DNA of 64,000 nt, taken from Bryobacterales bacterium (GTDB taxonomy: Bacteria; Acidobacteriota; Terriglobia; Bryobacterales; Bryobacteraceae). Under the pieces are notes generated by a model. It saw only the letters and a program-made list of their open reading frames with translations. It did no database searches and had not been told where the DNA came from. Positions 19,443 to 28,977 of this stretch are shown piece after piece; position 1 is the stretch's first letter; each line of letters begins with the position of its first letter. The stretch is from the NCBI GenBank assembly GCA_947446025.1, contig CANFEY010000003.1, positions 62,001-126,000 on the forward strand, written 5' to 3'. Made by a program: the position numbers and the translations under genes.

Positions 19443-22400
19443 CTAAAACTCCACCCGCACGCTCATCTGAAACTGCCGCGCTGACTCCGACAATGGACTC
19501 ACCGCCGGAAACCCACTCGCCCGCCCCGACCGTCCGTACTGCGCAACCCCGAACGCCGGGCTCCCCAACACCCCATCCGGATTCCCCAGATTCGCGTGGT
19601 TCAACAAATTGAACGCGTCCGCCCGAAACCGCAGCCACAGAGCCTCTCGCAATTGAAATCCTCTCCCCACGGCAACGTCGAAGTTGTAAAACCCCGGCCC
19701 GGTGAGCGCATTCCGCCCGACGTTCCCCAGCACCCCCGGAGCCGCCGCCGCAAATGCCGCCTTGCTCAGCAGCAGCCGTCCTCCCGCCACCTCCTGTGAA
19801 ACACCCGCAGCGCCCACCAGATCCGGCCGATTGTTCAGCGCGTACGATTGCCCCACCACAAAGTCCGTCGCACCCAATAAATTGTAAGGCTGCCCCGACC
19901 GCATCGCCGCCAGTCCCGACAGGATCCACTCACGCCAATTCCACGAGTACGCCGCGACCAGGTTGTGCCGCTGATCGAAGTCCGCATTCCCCCGGTCCGC
20001 GCGCGCATCGAACTGCCGCGAGAACGAAGCCCGCCCCGACGCCGGCGGATTCACCCCGATACTCGTAAAATTGAGATTGAAAAAATCCCCCGCCAGCGGC
20101 TCACTCTGATTGTCGATCGCGTGCGACCACGTGTAGGCCACCTGAAACGTCCCCCGGCCAGCCTGCCACCGCAGCACGCTCGCCAGCGCGTTGTAATTCG
20201 AGAACCCCTGCCCCGAGCGGTACGACACATCCGGCAGCGCATTGTTGTGCCGGTTCCCCGCCGTCGAAAACTCGCGATTCACAACGTCCGTAGTGATCAA
20301 CCTCCGCCCGTACGACCCCAGAGCGTTCACTTCCAGCGAAACCTTCTCCGCCAACTGATGCTGCACGCCCGCGAAGTAGCTTTGCACCCGTCCGTTGCGC
20401 AACTCAGGGTCCATCAATGTCACGCCCGGAAAATTTCCGCCGAGCCGTGATCCGGACAGCGACGCGATGACCTCTGACACGGGCCGGGTGAAACTCGTCA
20501 CGCTGGACGCGAAACCGACCTGCGGCACGATGAACCCATTGTTCCGCACGTTCTGCCACAAGTTATCGAACGGCCGGTCATAGAAAACCCCATACGAAGC
20601 TCGCAGCAACGTCCGCCCCGTGCTGAATACGTCGTACGAAGCCCCCGCCCGCACCGCCATATTGCGCCCGTCTTTGCCGAAGAGCTGCTGATCCCCCGAC
20701 GAAGGCGTCACCAACTTCGCGCCTACCAGCCTCTCGGCCAATGACGAGCCCGCGCCCAACTCCACCAGCGAATCTTTCACTGCCCCCACATTCCGAGGCG
20801 CGCCAAACGACTCATAGCGCAGCCCCACGTTGACCGTCAGCCGTGAAGTCACGCGCACCGTGTCTTGCAGGAATCCAAAATACTGCTGATACCGATACTC
20901 GCGGTCGTACTTGGGTTGAGTGAGACTTCCACGTTCGATCGCCGCCCGAAACGCCACTGGCCGGTCCTGAATGAAGCTCGTGATCCCCGCGAACTGATAC
21001 AGCCCGTCGCGCCCCGCCGTGAGATACCCCTCCGAGCTGCGCAACAACGCCCCCGCGCCCGCCGACACCCGATGCGCACCGCGCGTCCACGTCAAGTTGT
21101 CCAGCAGTTCGACGCTCTTGCCCACATTCTTGTACGCGTAAAACGCCGGACTCCCCGGCAACGTGACCCCATCACCCGACACAAGCGTCGGAATCTCCGG
21201 ATGCGGCCGATCCCAATGCAAATCGTCATGGCTCACCGCCCCCCGAGCCTCATTCACCAAGCTCGGCGAAAACGTGTGCATGTGCGACCCGCTCAACCGC
21301 CACGTGTTCTGCGCCAGCGGCGAAACGAAATCCTTGTAAGGAGTCCAAATGAAATCCGGTCGCCCCACACGCGACAGCAGCAGAGTCCCAGTCACCCGAT
21401 CCCGCGAGCCCGGATTCCAATCCATCCTCTCAATCAGCAACGACCGGTCCACCGAAACCGGCGGAGCGATATTCAGTGATCCCGTCACCCCGTTCCCGCC
21501 CACCGCAGGCGGAGCATACGCGTCCAACAATGTCCGCGACTGCCGCCCCACCGGCGCGAACTGCTGAAACACCGGCAGATTCGGCAAGAAGAACGTCTGC
21601 TGTGCTTGCTGGCCCCGGCTGCGGAAATGCTCGAACGCACTGGAGAAGAAAAGGCGATCCCGCCGCACCGGCCCGCCCACCCAAAACCCCGGCTGGCTCT
21701 CCTTGTAGGGAGCCCTCTTCCGCCCCGCCAAGTTTTCCTGAAATCCGTTTGCGTTGAGAACTTCGTTCTTCAAGAAGAGGTACCCGGTTCCGTGCAACTG
21801 ATTCGCCCCGCTGCGGGTAATCGCGTTGGCCAAGTAGCCCGACGTGCGCCCGTACTCGGCGGAGTAATTGTTCGTCGAAACGCGGTACTCCTGAATCGCC
21901 TGCGGAGCCACCGTCACCAACGGTCCAGTGATCAGGTAGTTGTTGTTTTCCAGGCCATCGAGCAAAAAGTTCGAGGCCGAAGGGCGCTGGCCGTTCGCGG
22001 CCAGACCAAGCCCTCGGGCCGTGGCGCCATCGGAGGATACACCGGCTTGCGTCACCAGCATGGTGTAAACGTCACGGCCCGCCAGCGGCAGATCCGCGAT
22101 ATCAGAGGAGCGGATCACGCTGGACACCGTAGTCTCCAGCGGCGTGCGCTGCCCTTTGTTCGCCTCGAACGATCCGGTGCGCGTCGCATCCACATCCGGC
22201 CCGAAGAACGTCACAATCGTCCGCGACCCCGGCAGAAACACGCTGTTCGTCTGCCCCGCTTCCCACACATCGCTCAGCGGGCGCAGCTTGAAACTCAGAT
22301 CCAGCCGCGAGGCAACCGCCAGTTCCAACTCCTGCACCTCTTGCGCCTGGAACCCCATCGCGGTCGCGCGCACCCGATACGTCCCCGGAGAAAGCAGCGG

Positions 22401-22595
22401 CAGCGCGTAGTAGCCGTCGGCATCCGTATTCGCACTCCCCGCCGAGGTAGCCGTGCCACTGACGTAAGCCACGTTCGCGCCAGCCACCGGACGCCCCGTG
22501 GTAGAGTTGACCAGCCGTCCGGAAATGACGCCCTGCGTCGTCTGCGCCAGAAGAGGCGCAGTCAGCAGTACGGCCAGTACGAAGCGCGTGGACAT
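19443..22595 (-). CDS. Oar-like TonB-dependent receptor with carboxypeptidase-regulatory domain
   Basis: About 1,050 residues. The signal peptide is best read from the ATG at 22595 (MSTRFVLAVLLTAPLLAQ); in-frame ATGs at 22613, 22619 and 22622 and a TTG at 22640 are alternatives. Residues ~20-105 form a carboxypeptidase-regulatory-like domain (TTQGVISGRLVNSTTGRPV). A TonB plug-like region follows (PLAGRDVYTMLVTQAGV, NFLLDGLENNNYLI), then a ~750-residue barrel ending FQMSVRVEF. This is the expanded acidobacterial Oar/SusC-like class, which imports large substrates or acts as an adhesin. The substrate is unknown. It converges on the GlcG-like gene. Confidence 0.85.
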   Translation of the reverse strand: MSTRFVLAVLLTAPLLAQTTQGVISGRLVNSTTGRPVAGANVAYVSGTATSAGSANTDADGYYALPLLSPGTYRVRATAMGFQAQEVQELELAVASRLDLSFKLRPLSDVWEAGQTNSVFLPGSRTIVTFFGPDVDATRTGSFEANKGQRTPLETTVSSVIRSSDIADLPLAGRDVYTMLVTQAGVSSDGATARGLGLAANGQRPSASNFLLDGLENNNYLITGPLVTVAPQAIQEYRVSTNNYSAEYGRTSGYLANAITRSGANQLHGTGYLFLKNEVLNANGFQENLAGRKRAPYKESQPGFWVGGPVRRDRLFFSSAFEHFRSRGQQAQQTFFLPNLPVFQQFAPVGRQSRTLLDAYAPPAVGGNGVTGSLNIAPPVSVDRSLLIERMDWNPGSRDRVTGTLLLSRVGRPDFIWTPYKDFVSPLAQNTWRLSGSHMHTFSPSLVNEARGAVSHDDLHWDRPHPEIPTLVSGDGVTLPGSPAFYAYKNVGKSVELLDNLTWTRGAHRVSAGAGALLRSSEGYLTAGRDGLYQFAGITSFIQDRPVAFRAAIERGSLTQPKYDREYRYQQYFGFLQDTVRVTSRLTVNVGLRYESFGAPRNVGAVKDSLVELGAGSSLAERLVGAKLVTPSSGDQQLFGKDGRNMAVRAGASYDVFSTGRTLLRASYGVFYDRPFDNLWQNVRNNGFIVPQVGFASSVTSFTRPVSEVIASLSGSRLGGNFPGVTLMDPELRNGRVQSYFAGVQHQLAEKVSLEVNALGSYGRRLITTDVVNREFSTAGNRHNNALPDVSYRSGQGFSNYNALASVLRWQAGRGTFQVAYTWSHAIDNQSEPLAGDFFNLNFTSIGVNPPASGRASFSRQFDARADRGNADFDQRHNLVAAYSWNWREWILSGLAAMRSGQPYNLLGATDFVVGQSYALNNRPDLVGAAGVSQEVAGGRLLLSKAAFAAAAPGVLGNVGRNALTGPGFYNFDVAVGRGFQLREALWLRFRADAFNLLNHANLGNPDGVLGSPAFGVAQYGRSGRASGFPAVSPLSESARQFQMSVRVEF

Positions 22596-22667
22596 CTCAG
22601 TGTCTATCGACATGTCCATCATATCGCAGCAGCATTTCAAGGACGATGTATCATTCGAGCAAGCAAA

Positions 22668-25600
22668 ATGACAAAACGAACCCAGCGCGCGCTAGTCTGC
22701 GCCCTGATCGCGGCGGGCAGTACTGCGGTCACGCTCCTGCTGAGCGACGTCCGTTTCTTCAAAATCCTGAACGCAAAGGCGTTTGACTCGCACTTCCTGG
22801 TCCGCGGCCAACAGCCAACCCGCGACATCGTGCTGGTCACCGCTGACCAGAAAGCACTCGACACCTTCCCCGAAGTCCAGATGTTCTGGCATCTCCACTA
22901 CGCCGACGTCATCCACGCCGCCGAACGCGGCGGAGCGAAAGTTCTAGGACTCGACCTCGCCTTCGGCGCCCCCGTCGAACAGTATGTCCCCGGTCATGAT
23001 CAGAAACTCGCCGAAGCCCTAGCCACCGCCAAGATGCCCGTCGTCGTCGGCTACGTACCCGCTTTCAACACCAACCAGACTACCGCTCCGGTGCCCGTCA
23101 ACATGCTCGCTGCCGGACTCGGGCTTGCCGGATTCTCCAACCTCACCACCGACTCAGAGGACGACTTCATCCGCCGCCAGGAATTGCTAGAAGCTCAGGT
23201 GGACGATGATGAGCCGCCCTCGGTATCCTGGGCCCTGCGCGTCACCGAAAAGTTCCTGCCGGACCTGATCCCTGCCGACATCCCGCTGGACTCCAACCGT
23301 GCCATCTACATCAACTACGCGGGCGGCCCCGGCACCTTCCCGCACTTCTCCATGGCCGACGTCGTCACCGCACCCGACGCGCAGCTCAAGCAATGGTTCC
23401 AAGGCAAAATCGTACTACTCGGCACCGACTACGCAGGAGATAGCGACCGCCGCAACACGCCCTTCTTCACCGTGCTCAGCGGCGACCAGTGGCGCACCGC
23501 CGGAGTCGAGGTCCACGCCAACACCATCCACACCTTGCTCACCCGCAATTTCCTGCTGCCAGCCCCGCAATGGGCGCGCGTCGGTGCCATCCTGGCAGGC
23601 ACTGCCGCCACTGTCGCCATCTCCACCGAAGTCTCCGCGGGCCTCGCCGTAGCTGCCCTGCTGGTCATCGGATTCATCGCTGCCCTAGCCACCCATCTAC
23701 TGTTCCGCGGCGGCGTCATCCTCTCTACGTCGGAAATCATGCTCGCCGCGACGCTCGCCATGATCGCAGCCATCGTCTACCGCTTCGTCACCGCCGAGCG
23801 CCGTGGAGACCTGTTCCACGACGCCGTCTCGCTCTTCGTCGGCAAGCGCGTCGCCAAGTCGCTCGACGATTCGCGCTCCCTCGGACTCACCGGCAAGCGC
23901 GAAACTGTCACTATCCTGTTCACGGACATCCGAGGCTTTACCGCCTACACCGAAAAGGTCTGCGAAGAGCAAGGCCCCGAGTTCCTGGTGCAGGAACTCA
24001 ACAAATACATGGGCACCATGGCCGCCATCATCGTCACCTTCGGAGGCCACGTCAACAAATTCATCGGCGACGGCATCCTGGCCGTGTTCTCCGATGAGGA
24101 CGAGGGCGCGAAACCCGGTGACCATCCCCTGCGCGCCGTGCAATGCGCCGCGCGCATGGTCAACGCCCCCAGCCAATTCGAGACCGGAGCCGGACTTCAC
24201 ACTGGCCTAGCCGTGGTGGGCAACGTAGGAAGCGCTGATAAGATGGAGTATACCGTGCTGGGCGATACAGTGAACCTCGCCTCGCGCCTGGAGAGCTTGA
24301 ACAAGGAACACAAGACGAAGTTGCTTATGAGCGAGACTACACAGCAAGCTTTGAACGGTGCCATCGGAACAACCCACCTGGGCGCTGTCCCTGTGCGCGG
24401 CAAATCCGCCCCCATCGGCCTGTACACAATCGCCGGTAGGGCAGGCGTTTCCGCCTGCCTCTTGCTCCTAGCCACCATCCCTCTATCCGCCGCCATCCCC
24501 GAAGAACCCGTCGGCCTGGTGCTCAACCCCGGCGGCAGCCAACTGCTTCGTTCCGACGCCGAAACACCCCTCAGTGCCCGCTCCGGCGACCTGCTCTTCT
24601 CCGGCGACGGCCTGCGCACCTCGTCCAACACCGCCAGCTTCCTCTTCTGCCCCGGCAAGTCGCTTCAGACGCTCAGTTCCTCCGGCGAAGTCCGCCTCGA
24701 CGCCAGCAAGCCGAAAGTCCGCAGCGGGACCATCTCCGGCCAACCTGCCCGAGCCTGCACGCTCCCCAAGACGCTACGCGTCGCCGCCGCCAGCCAGCAA
24801 CACTACGGCGTCACCATGACCCGAGGCGTCGCCGGCGAAATCAAGCCTATCCTGCGCACAGCACTCCCCGCCGACGTGCTGACCGAACTCGCCCCCTTCG
24901 ACGCCGCGCTTGCGGCCAACGATCCGGCTGGACTCATCGGAGCAGCGACTGTCTTCGAGACCCGCAGCCTCGCCGCCAACGCGCTCGAACTCTACTACCG
25001 CCTGCGCGCCCAGTGGCCCGATGCAGCGTGGCTCAAGAGCAAAATCTTCGACCTGGAGCAATCCGCCGCCGTCCAGTCTGTTGCCGCGCCCGCCGAAGGT
25101 AAACAAACCTACGCGCTCATCATCGGCGTCTCTAAATACCAGCGGCCCGAGCTATCCCTGCAATACGCCCATTCCGACGCCACCACGTTTTCGCAGCTCC
25201 TCACCAGCCAACGCGGAGGCGGCGTGCCCGCGTCCAACATCTTGCTGCTCACCGACGAAAAAGCCACCACCGCCGCGGTGCGCAACGGCTTCCAGGATTT
25301 CCTCAAACTCCGCGCCACCAAGAATGACACCGTGATCATCCTCATCGCCGGCCACGGCACCGTGGAAGGCAATCGGGGAGCCTACATCCTGACGCACGAT
25401 TCCGACCCGCAGGATCTTGCCAGCACCGCGCTCCCCATGGCGGAGCTGCAAGCCCTCTTCGAAGACCAGCTGAAAAAAGTCGGCAAAGTACTGCTCTTCG
25501 TCGACGTGTGCAAGGCCGGCACCATCGGCTCCATTCAGAGCACCGGCGTCAACTCGAACGTGCAGCAGCTGGGCGACATTGAAGGCGACCTCTTCGGCCT

Positions 25601-27185
25601 GCTCGCCAGCCGCCCGCGCGAGGTTTCCTTTGAAGGACCCGAATTCGGCGGCGGTCACGGCGCGTTCAGCTACTTCGTGATGAAAGGCATGGGGGGTGCC
25701 GCGGACGCCGATGGCAGCAAGACCGTCACCGCCTCCGAGCTTATCGACTACGTAAGCAAGCAGGTTCCACAAGCCACGAACTCGAAGCAACACCCGCGCG
25801 AGTTCGGCGTCTACGACAACACCATGCGCCTCGCCGAGACCGACAAGCCAGGTATCGACCTCGCGCGCACGCCTCCGATGATCGATGTGCGCACGGGTGA
25901 GCCTCTGTATTTGGCGCAAGCCGCGCCGCAGCCCATCAGCGGGCAAGCCGCGCGCGATCTTGAAGCGTTCAACGCCGCGCTCTCCGCAGGCCGCATCTTG
26001 CCGGACCAGCCCAACAACTCCTTCGACGCGCTACGCCCTCTGGCAAACTCTTTCGCGCCGCAGCGCTACCTCGAAATCCAGAACCAGCTCCGCATCGCGC
26101 TCGAAGACGCCGCCCAGCGCGTGCTCTTGAAATACCTGCAAGGCGACCAGACCCCGCCCGTCCGCGAAGACTTCGCACTCGCCGCCCGCTACATGGAAGC
26201 CGCGCGCACGCTCACCCAGGAATCGCTGTACCTCGAAGCCCGCGACACCTTCTTCCAAGGCCGCGCGCTGCTCTTCGACAAACGCTACGCCGACGCCGCG
26301 CCGCTGCTGGAACAATCCGTCCGCCTCGATCCGGGAGCAGCCTACTCCTACAACGCCCTCGGGATCTCCTACCTCGAGCAAGCCCGCTTCGAAGAAGCCA
26401 TCCCCGCCTTTCGCGACGCCGCGAACCGCGCCCAGCATTGGTCGTACCCGCTGCACAACCTCGCGCTCTCCTACGTAGAAACCGGCGACTACCAAAACGC
26501 CATTCGCGCGATCCAACGCGCCATCGAACTCACGCCCGAATACAGCTACCTGCCCTACAACCTCGGCCTGGTCTACCAGCGCCTCAACCGCACCAAAGAC
26601 GCCGAGAAATCCTACCGCCGAGCCATCCAGATCGCGCCGTCCTCCGCCGAAGCCTACAACGCCCTCGGCACGCTCAAGGCATCCGCGAACAAGACCGCCG
26701 AAGCGGAGCAGTTCTACCGCGACGCTCTGCAACGCAACCCCGCATTGCTCCCCGCGCGCCACAACATGGCCGTGCTGCTGGCCGGTCAGCCCTCACGCCG
26801 CAGCGAAGCCGTCAGCTTGCTGCGAGACAACGTGCAGCGTTCCCCGCAATTCCTGGCGTCGCAATTGAGCCTAGCCGAGACTCTGGACGCCTCCGGCGAC
26901 GCGCCCGGAGCCATCGCCGCCTACCGCCAATCCCTGGCCCTCGCCCCCAACTACTCCGCCGCCCGCCTATCGCTCGCCCGCCTGCTGCTATCCACAGGAG
27001 ACTTCGCCGGAGCCGCCGCCGAGGCTCAGCAAGCCGGCCCCGAAAGCTCCGCAGGGCTCGAACTCCTAGGAGACGCGCGCGCCAAACAGTCGCTCACCGC
27101 CGACGCACGCTCCGCCTACCAAGCCGCCCTCGCATTGAAACCCGAGCGCTCCGACCGCAAGCGCATCGAAGCCAAACTCCGCTAG
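22668..27185 (+). CDS. CHASE2 - class III adenylate cyclase - caspase-like peptidase - TPR fusion protein
   Basis: A 1,505-residue protein from ATG 22668. A TM helix and CHASE2 sensor domain (~30-310) are followed by about three TM helices (~315-390). The cyclase domain (~405-570) has metal Asp D420 (FTDIRGFT) and D468 (IGDGILAVF), the adenine-type K464, and TVLGDTVNLASRLES. A further TM/signal-like segment (ACLLLLATIPLSAA, ~595-608) leads to a FecR-like stretch. The caspase-like C14 domain (~812-1070) has H896 (AGHG) and C948 (VDVCKAG). TPR repeats run from ~1195 to the end. Catalytic residues of both enzymes are present. If the cyclase is cytoplasmic, the extra TM would place caspase and TPR on the other side of the membrane. 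It probably makes cAMP on sensing a periplasmic signal. Confidence 0.85.
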   Translation: MTKRTQRALVCALIAAGSTAVTLLLSDVRFFKILNAKAFDSHFLVRGQQPTRDIVLVTADQKALDTFPEVQMFWHLHYADVIHAAERGGAKVLGLDLAFGAPVEQYVPGHDQKLAEALATAKMPVVVGYVPAFNTNQTTAPVPVNMLAAGLGLAGFSNLTTDSEDDFIRRQELLEAQVDDDEPPSVSWALRVTEKFLPDLIPADIPLDSNRAIYINYAGGPGTFPHFSMADVVTAPDAQLKQWFQGKIVLLGTDYAGDSDRRNTPFFTVLSGDQWRTAGVEVHANTIHTLLTRNFLLPAPQWARVGAILAGTAATVAISTEVSAGLAVAALLVIGFIAALATHLLFRGGVILSTSEIMLAATLAMIAAIVYRFVTAERRGDLFHDAVSLFVGKRVAKSLDDSRSLGLTGKRETVTILFTDIRGFTAYTEKVCEEQGPEFLVQELNKYMGTMAAIIVTFGGHVNKFIGDGILAVFSDEDEGAKPGDHPLRAVQCAARMVNAPSQFETGAGLHTGLAVVGNVGSADKMEYTVLGDTVNLASRLESLNKEHKTKLLMSETTQQALNGAIGTTHLGAVPVRGKSAPIGLYTIAGRAGVSACLLLLATIPLSAAIPEEPVGLVLNPGGSQLLRSDAETPLSARSGDLLFSGDGLRTSSNTASFLFCPGKSLQTLSSSGEVRLDASKPKVRSGTISGQPARACTLPKTLRVAAASQQHYGVTMTRGVAGEIKPILRTALPADVLTELAPFDAALAANDPAGLIGAATVFETRSLAANALELYYRLRAQWPDAAWLKSKIFDLEQSAAVQSVAAPAEGKQTYALIIGVSKYQRPELSLQYAHSDATTFSQLLTSQRGGGVPASNILLLTDEKATTAAVRNGFQDFLKLRATKNDTVIILIAGHGTVEGNRGAYILTHDSDPQDLASTALPMAELQALFEDQLKKVGKVLLFVDVCKAGTIGSIQSTGVNSNVQQLGDIEGDLFGLLASRPREVSFEGPEFGGGHGAFSYFVMKGMGGAADADGSKTVTASELIDYVSKQVPQATNSKQHPREFGVYDNTMRLAETDKPGIDLARTPPMIDVRTGEPLYLAQAAPQPISGQAARDLEAFNAALSAGRILPDQPNNSFDALRPLANSFAPQRYLEIQNQLRIALEDAAQRVLLKYLQGDQTPPVREDFALAARYMEAARTLTQESLYLEARDTFFQGRALLFDKRYADAAPLLEQSVRLDPGAAYSYNALGISYLEQARFEEAIPAFRDAANRAQHWSYPLHNLALSYVETGDYQNAIRAIQRAIELTPEYSYLPYNLGLVYQRLNRTKDAEKSYRRAIQIAPSSAEAYNALGTLKASANKTAEAEQFYRDALQRNPALLPARHNMAVLLAGQPSRRSEAVSLLRDNVQRSPQFLASQLSLAETLDASGDAPGAIAAYRQSLALAPNYSAARLSLARLLLSTGDFAGAAAEAQQAGPESSAGLELLGDARAKQSLTADARSAYQAALALKPERSDRKRIEAKLR

Positions 27186-27742
27186 GGCTTGGTCAACAAT
27201 TCCGGCAGCCTCTGGGTCACGCGCACGAACGGCTTGCCATCGCCCGTTACCCGAGACAACACCAGCGCCCCCTCAAGCTCGATGATTGCCCGTTGCGCCC
27301 GCTCGCGCGCCTGTGCCGGCGGCATACCCGTTTCGTGCGCCACTCGGCAGAACTCCCCTAACCATGCTTCGTATGCGCCCCGGACCGCCACTCGGACCGG
27401 AACCGTGGATTCCCCCAACGTCAGTGTGTCTAGCACGCACCACAGTGTTCCGTTCTGGTAGAATTCCCGCAACCGCCTGGCCGCCCGAGCTACCTTCTTA
27501 GCCGCCGTTCCTGAGCCGTGCAGCGCCTCAAACACATTCGCCTGCAACCACTCACACGTCCGAGCCACTACCTTTAGAGCCATCTCTTCCTTGCCCCCGG
27601 GCAAGCGCGTGTATAGGCTCGCTGCTTCCAGACCCGTAGCCTTGGCCAACAACCGCACACTCGCGCCATCGTAGCCGTGCCGCCGGAACGCCTCCGCGAT
27701 TTTCGCCACCACTTCTTCTTCGCTCACCCGGCTCGGACGCAT
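27182..27742 (-). CDS. TetR-family transcriptional regulator
   Basis: A 186-residue protein with an N-terminal TetR helix-turn-helix (VVAKIAEAFRRHGYDGASVRLLAKATG, read in parts across residues 11-37, then AASLYTRLPGGKEEM) and a C-terminal ligand domain with a conserved Trp/Cys-containing helix. Its stop overlaps the stop of the cyclase-caspase gene on the other strand. Probable targets are its own operon or the downstream AhpD/MOSC genes; the ligand is unknown. Confidence 0.85.
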   Translation of the reverse strand: MRPSRVSEEEVVAKIAEAFRRHGYDGASVRLLAKATGLEAASLYTRLPGGKEEMALKVVARTCEWLQANVFEALHGSGTAAKKVARAARRLREFYQNGTLWCVLDTLTLGESTVPVRVAVRGAYEAWLGEFCRVAHETGMPPAQARERAQRAIIELEGALVLSRVTGDGKPFVRVTQRLPELLTKP

Positions 27743-27746
27743 CGCT

Positions 27747-28392
27747 CTATCCTATCGCTTCGTCCAGGACTTTCACCGCATCGCCCACCCTCACCGTGCC
27801 TGGCCGCAACACGGAGCAGTTCAGCGCCATGGTTCCCTCAAATTCTTTCTGAATGCGGCGCAGCACGTTGAGATCCTGCGCACCGGTATCGGGATCGAAG
27901 GTCGTCATGATGCAACGCCCGCGCAGATCCACCATTTGGACCAAGACAGAGCCAACGCGCAGCACCTTACCTTCCCAACCGCGCTCGGAGAGTCCGTCCA
28001 CTCCGCCGATGACCAGGTTCGGCCGCAATCGCCGCCCATCCTCGCCTAGCGCCGCAATCGCGCTCCGTCGCCACCAGTAGTGGCAGGATGTCGAATCCAT
28101 GGCCCGGCTCCAGAATCAACCGGGCGTTGCTCCCAATAGCCGAACTCACGTCCTCAGCCACCGCCGGATCGGCCCATCGACGCCCGTTCACCAGTACCTC
28201 TCCCCGCTCTCCCGTGGTCCCGCGTAGTCCCAGCAGCCGGGGCCGAGAGCGTGACGTAACCGTATGCCGACGTGCGTCTTCCACCCGCACCGACCGATCC
28301 CCTTCGATGCCTTGCTGCCCAATCCGGGCGAGCGAAAGCTGCTCGCCCTTCATGGACTTCACCGGATACCGCCAAATTTCCCCCAGAAACAT
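27747..28392 (-). pseudogene. MOSC-domain protein, frameshifted
   Basis: Two frames together give one MOSC protein of about 214 residues. The start is ATG at 28392 with an AGGAG-type site 9 nt upstream. Frame one encodes the MOSC N-terminal beta-barrel (FLGEIWRYPVKSMKGEQL) to LEPGHGFDILPLLVAT. Frame two resumes with IAALGEDGRRLRPNLVIGG and ends LNCSVLRPGTVRVGDAV. The switch falls near 28058-28066 and corresponds to one extra or two missing bases, not in a homopolymer. MOSC proteins bind the molybdenum cofactor or transfer sulfur. The gene starts 4 nt after the AhpD-like gene. It could be a real pseudogene or a consensus error. Confidence 0.75.
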
Positions 28393-28396
28393 GGAG

Positions 28397-28885
28397 TTAC
28401 GCTCCTGCGGCACTTACCTTCGGGAAATCGACTTCTGTCTGCGCCACGTTATTGAAGTAGTTGGTGAGAACGTTCAGCGCCACGTGCGCGACGATTTCCG
28501 TGATCTCCGCGTCATTGAAGCCGGCCTGGCGAACGTGGGCCAACGCGGCGTCAGATACCTGGCCGCGGCTGCTCAGAATCTCTCGGGAAAAGCGCAAACC
28601 CGCAGCCTCTTTGGCACCCTTGCCGATGGCCGTGTGCGCCGACAAGCAGTAGTCGCAGCCATTGGCCTGGGCCAGGGAAATCGCAAGCTGCTCCCGGTAC
28701 TTGGCGTTCAGCGTCCCGCCCGCCAGAGCCGTGTTGAGGCTCAGGTAGCCTTCCAGCGCTGCCGCGGAGTGCGCTAGCGTCTTCATTAAGTTGGGGGTAA
28801 TTCCCAGCGTCTTTTGAACCCCATCGAGCAGTTGCTTCGCGGGTCCGGTAGCGGTGGCGGGATCAATCGGTTGGATGCGTGTCAT
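28397..28885 (-). CDS. AhpD-family (carboxymuconolactone decarboxylase-like) peroxidase protein
   Basis: A 162-residue protein starting at ATG 28885 (MTRIQPIDPATA). The AhpD core motif is C77-D-Y-C80-L-S-A-H84, the redox-active CXXC plus downstream His typical of AhpD alkylhydroperoxidase partners, within LAISLAQANGCDYC. It is probably cytoplasmic and involved in peroxide reduction or as a thiol redox protein. It forms a two-gene unit with the broken MOSC gene downstream. Confidence 0.85.
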   Translation of the reverse strand: MTRIQPIDPATATGPAKQLLDGVQKTLGITPNLMKTLAHSAAALEGYLSLNTALAGGTLNAKYREQLAISLAQANGCDYCLSAHTAIGKGAKEAAGLRFSREILSSRGQVSDAALAHVRQAGFNDAEITEIVAHVALNVLTNYFNNVAQTEVDFPKVSAAGA

Positions 28886-28977
28886 GGAAAGGTTCTCTTT
28901 TCTGAGCGCCGTGATTAACGAACATTGGTTAGAGTAGATGGGCGGAAAAGGGAAAGGATGCAAAAAGATTTGGAATC

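Noticed and set aside
21606-22667. An N-terminal extension of the cyclase-caspase protein
   Set aside because: It is antisense to the TonB-dependent receptor; the CHASE2 TM segment begins right after the ATG at 22668.
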